Source: Nosema muscidifuracis (taxonomy: Eukaryota > Microsporidia > Nosematidae). Taken from it: DNA of 64,000 bases. This document shows, piece by piece, positions 61,666 through 64,000 of the stretch (its first letter is position 1; the number at the start of each line of letters is the position of its first letter). The position numbers and the translations under genes are program-made. Where the stretch lies: the NCBI GenBank assembly GCA_028335825.1, contig JAIOKI010000020.1, positions 62,001-126,000 of the forward strand. Reading direction: 5' to 3'. Below the pieces are notes generated by a model that saw nothing but the letters and a program-made list of their open reading frames with translations, was not told the origin of the DNA and ran no database searches.

Positions 61666-63919
61666 TCATTAAAAAAATTAATTTAATAGTATTTTATTCT
61701 TATTATATTTAAATTAAAACATCACTTTAATAATAGCATTTAATGTTTTTTCAATTAATAAAATTTTATATTACTTTTTTTCAAGTGACCATACTTTTTT
61801 AAGTACAGGAATATAATATGTTATATTGAATGGATTAGTAACGAATTTCTAACAGAGATATGAAAGAATAAAAATAGATGACATTGTAAAATTGACTAAA
61901 AGAAAATTGAGAAATATAGTGCTAATTAAAAGGAACATAAAATAAGTACTTAAACTGAATATTTTGTGTCTTGTAAAAAAAATATATCATTTTTTATGTG
62001 CTATTATATAAACTTAATCAATTGTATCAAGTTTAAAATCCTTATCCTAATAAATTATTTATTTTAGTTCGATATAATCTATAAAAAAGATCGTTAGGCG
62101 CTTTATAATCTTATTATCGATGATTTATTAATGGAATAAAAGTATCTTAATTTATATTTTTCAAAGAGATTTTTAAATTTTTATGAATTAAAACTGTGGT
62201 GAACTTTAAAAACTGTCAATATTCTTTATATTTTTGATGTATTTTTAAAAATATGATGTAATCAACAAAATATCATCTTTTAACTGTTGAACATTACTTC
62301 GGTGTAGGCTAAGTCATAAAATATTTCAAAAGAATCATTTTTAATTATTCATAAAATAAATTTCTATTTTTGGAATAGTAAAACAGATAATAACTGATTT
62401 ACTATCAGTTAATATTTCTTTTTATATAATTTAACAGTGCTTTTCTAAGATTAATAATTAAAAATCTTAAAATATAAATTTATTGGTTATAACAGTATGA
62501 AATACATTACAACTTAAACTGCATTGATCATTATTTACGGAGTTTATCATCTTTAGATCAATACAAATTTCTTGTTTAATTTCATATTAGCTAAGGGTGT
62601 AAATAAATAGTTAATTATAATAAGTCTTTACTAACACTTCTATATAATATTTGAAGTTCTAATTTTTTTTAAAAATCTTATATTATAAAATTTTTCTATG
62701 GCTGTTATTTTATAAAAAATTAATAGTTTAAGAATTTTGAGAGAATATTTATTTTTTAAGTTTTCGTTATAAAAATATTGTCATAAATAATTAAATCGAT
62801 CATTTAAAACATGTCAAATATCTCAACAAATATGACAATATATGGATGGTTCAAATATTTAATTTAAAAAACTATATATTTTATTAAAAAAATGAGAGGA
62901 TGCAAAATAAAGAGATTGTAATAACTACTTCGAAAAATATTTTTAACAAAGTTCTCAAAAAATTATATTTTGTTACAATTTTTATTAACATAAATTTGAT
63001 ACTTATTTACAATTAATTTATGTATCTGTAATTTTAGTAGAATTAAATAAATGAAAAGTATCAATATTTTTTTCTTAAATTAAAATATAAGCAAAAAGTA
63101 TTCTTAATTTCAAAGTTGATTATTGTATGATAATTATGCAATATTTTATTTGTAAAACTATTAATACTAAATTTATCTAATAATAGATCTTACTACTTAG
63201 TTTATTCTCTCTTCGATGTCATAAGCAATTTTTTTGTTAACTTTGTGATGACATATTTATTAGTAATTTATTTAAAAAAATTAAGTTAAATAAAATTACA
63301 TATTGAGATAAAAGAAGTTAAAAGTTATTTAATCTTAGTAAAAAGTAAGTTATAGTATAAATTAAGTATATATATTCTTCTTGGAACAAGAATTATGAAT
63401 AATACTGAAGATCAAAATTCTCAAATTATAAACTAAAATAAAATATTCAAGCAAAATTTATAAACGAAATGATGTTTGATCTGAATGAAAGTTCAATAAC
63501 TTATTGACAAGAACAATTAACAATATGATCATCTGAAAAATAATTATCATCTCATTGTCAATAATTTTTCCATTTTTAATATATTTGATCATATTTACGT
63601 TGAGAAATTAAAAAATTGAGAAATTATTTTTTGTATCGAAGACAAAATAATAAAATTTATAACAATAAAATTAAAATGATAGAATTTATAATAATAAAGT
63701 AATGAAAACTTATAATTATTTAAAAGACAATATGAAAGAATCTATAACAATAAACTATAACAAAGACTTATAATTTATCAATAAATTCCAAAAATATAAC
63801 AGTTTATAATCAATAAATGTCAAAATTATAACAATAAATACAAAAATAAAAGAATTTATTATCAATATAAAAAAAATTTAACCATCATTAAATTATAAAA
63901 TTAGAGAAATTACCCCTAT
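61666..63919. other. 2.25-kb gene-free AT-rich spacer
   Basis: No gene or tRNA seen. One minus-strand C-run near 62,596 leads only to a ten-codon frame. From about 63,650 there are loose repeats of AAAATTATAACAATAAA. Confidence 0.55.
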
Positions 63920-64000
63920 ATGAATATTATATTATTTATTTTATCAATATTTTCAACTGATGCATTAATTTCATCAATGGCTGAATCAACCAAATCTTTG
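63920..64000 (+). CDS. N terminus of a secreted protein, cut by the window end
   Basis: ACCCC four bases before an ATG opens a frame of 27 codons that runs off the right edge. It begins MNIILFILSIFSTDALISSM, a good signal peptide with a likely cleavage near residue 15. The C-run and signal peptide together make a real gene likely despite the short visible part. It lies downstream of, and in the same orientation as, the secreted gene at 59995, so it may belong to the same class. Confidence 0.65.
   Translation, partial: MNIILFILSIFSTDALISSMAESTKSL

Noticed and set aside
62555-62600. Minus-strand ATG shortly after ACCC near 62,596
   Set aside because: The frame closes after ten codons.

Overview
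The window looks like nuclear DNA from a microsporidian, most likely of the Nosema/Vairimorpha type. Four things point there. The DNA is extremely AT-rich. About two thirds of the genes carry a C-run (ACCC or ACCCC) at or just upstream of the start codon. Recognisable eukaryotic proteins are much shorter than in yeast or human. The lineage-specific genes are mostly secreted proteins, including a GH19 chitinase and a ricin-B-like lectin. The genus is inference.

Layout. 1-11.4 kb is gene-poor and holds lineage-specific genes: two paralogous cysteine-rich membrane proteins, a small secreted basic protein and a 597-residue secreted protein. 11.4-31.9 kb is a dense block of core genes on both strands: glutaredoxin, eIF5A, RPN3, an SRP-receptor-beta-like GTPase, RFC4, NSE2/MMS21, a MYST acetyltransferase, chitinase, UTP11, eS28, RIO2, IRE1, GLE1, uS3, a two-RRM protein with a 75-nt spliceosomal intron, CIA1, a PP2A-A-like scaffold and RRP40. 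32-41.7 kb mixes a ricin-type lectin, a Rab GTPase, a WD40 protein, a tandem pair of secreted paralogues, tRNA-Val and unknown genes. 41.7-43.3 kb is another large secreted protein. A young but broken Ty3/gypsy element with 111-bp LTRs occupies 43,378-46,272. A third, solo LTR lies at 50,069-50,179. Between them sit a FAR-17a/AIG1-like membrane protein and the CAAX protease STE24. 50.9-58.5 kb has a Neo1-type P4-ATPase, eIF4A and a probable exocyst Sec8. 59-64 kb is gene-poor again, with one large secreted protein and the first 27 codons of another secreted protein running off the right end.

How the genes fit together. Many serve translation and ribosome assembly (eIF5A, eIF4A, uS3, eS28, UTP11, RIO2, RRP40). 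A second set serves the secretory pathway and its membranes (SRP receptor beta, IRE1, Rab, STE24, Neo1 flippase, Sec8), in keeping with a parasite that exports many proteins. The IRE1 is notable: its RNase residues are present but its kinase catalytic residues are not.

Intergenic DNA is dominated by short tandem arrays (about 30-115 bp units). Almost every gap has its own unit, and at two places the unit was copied from the 3' end of the neighbouring gene.
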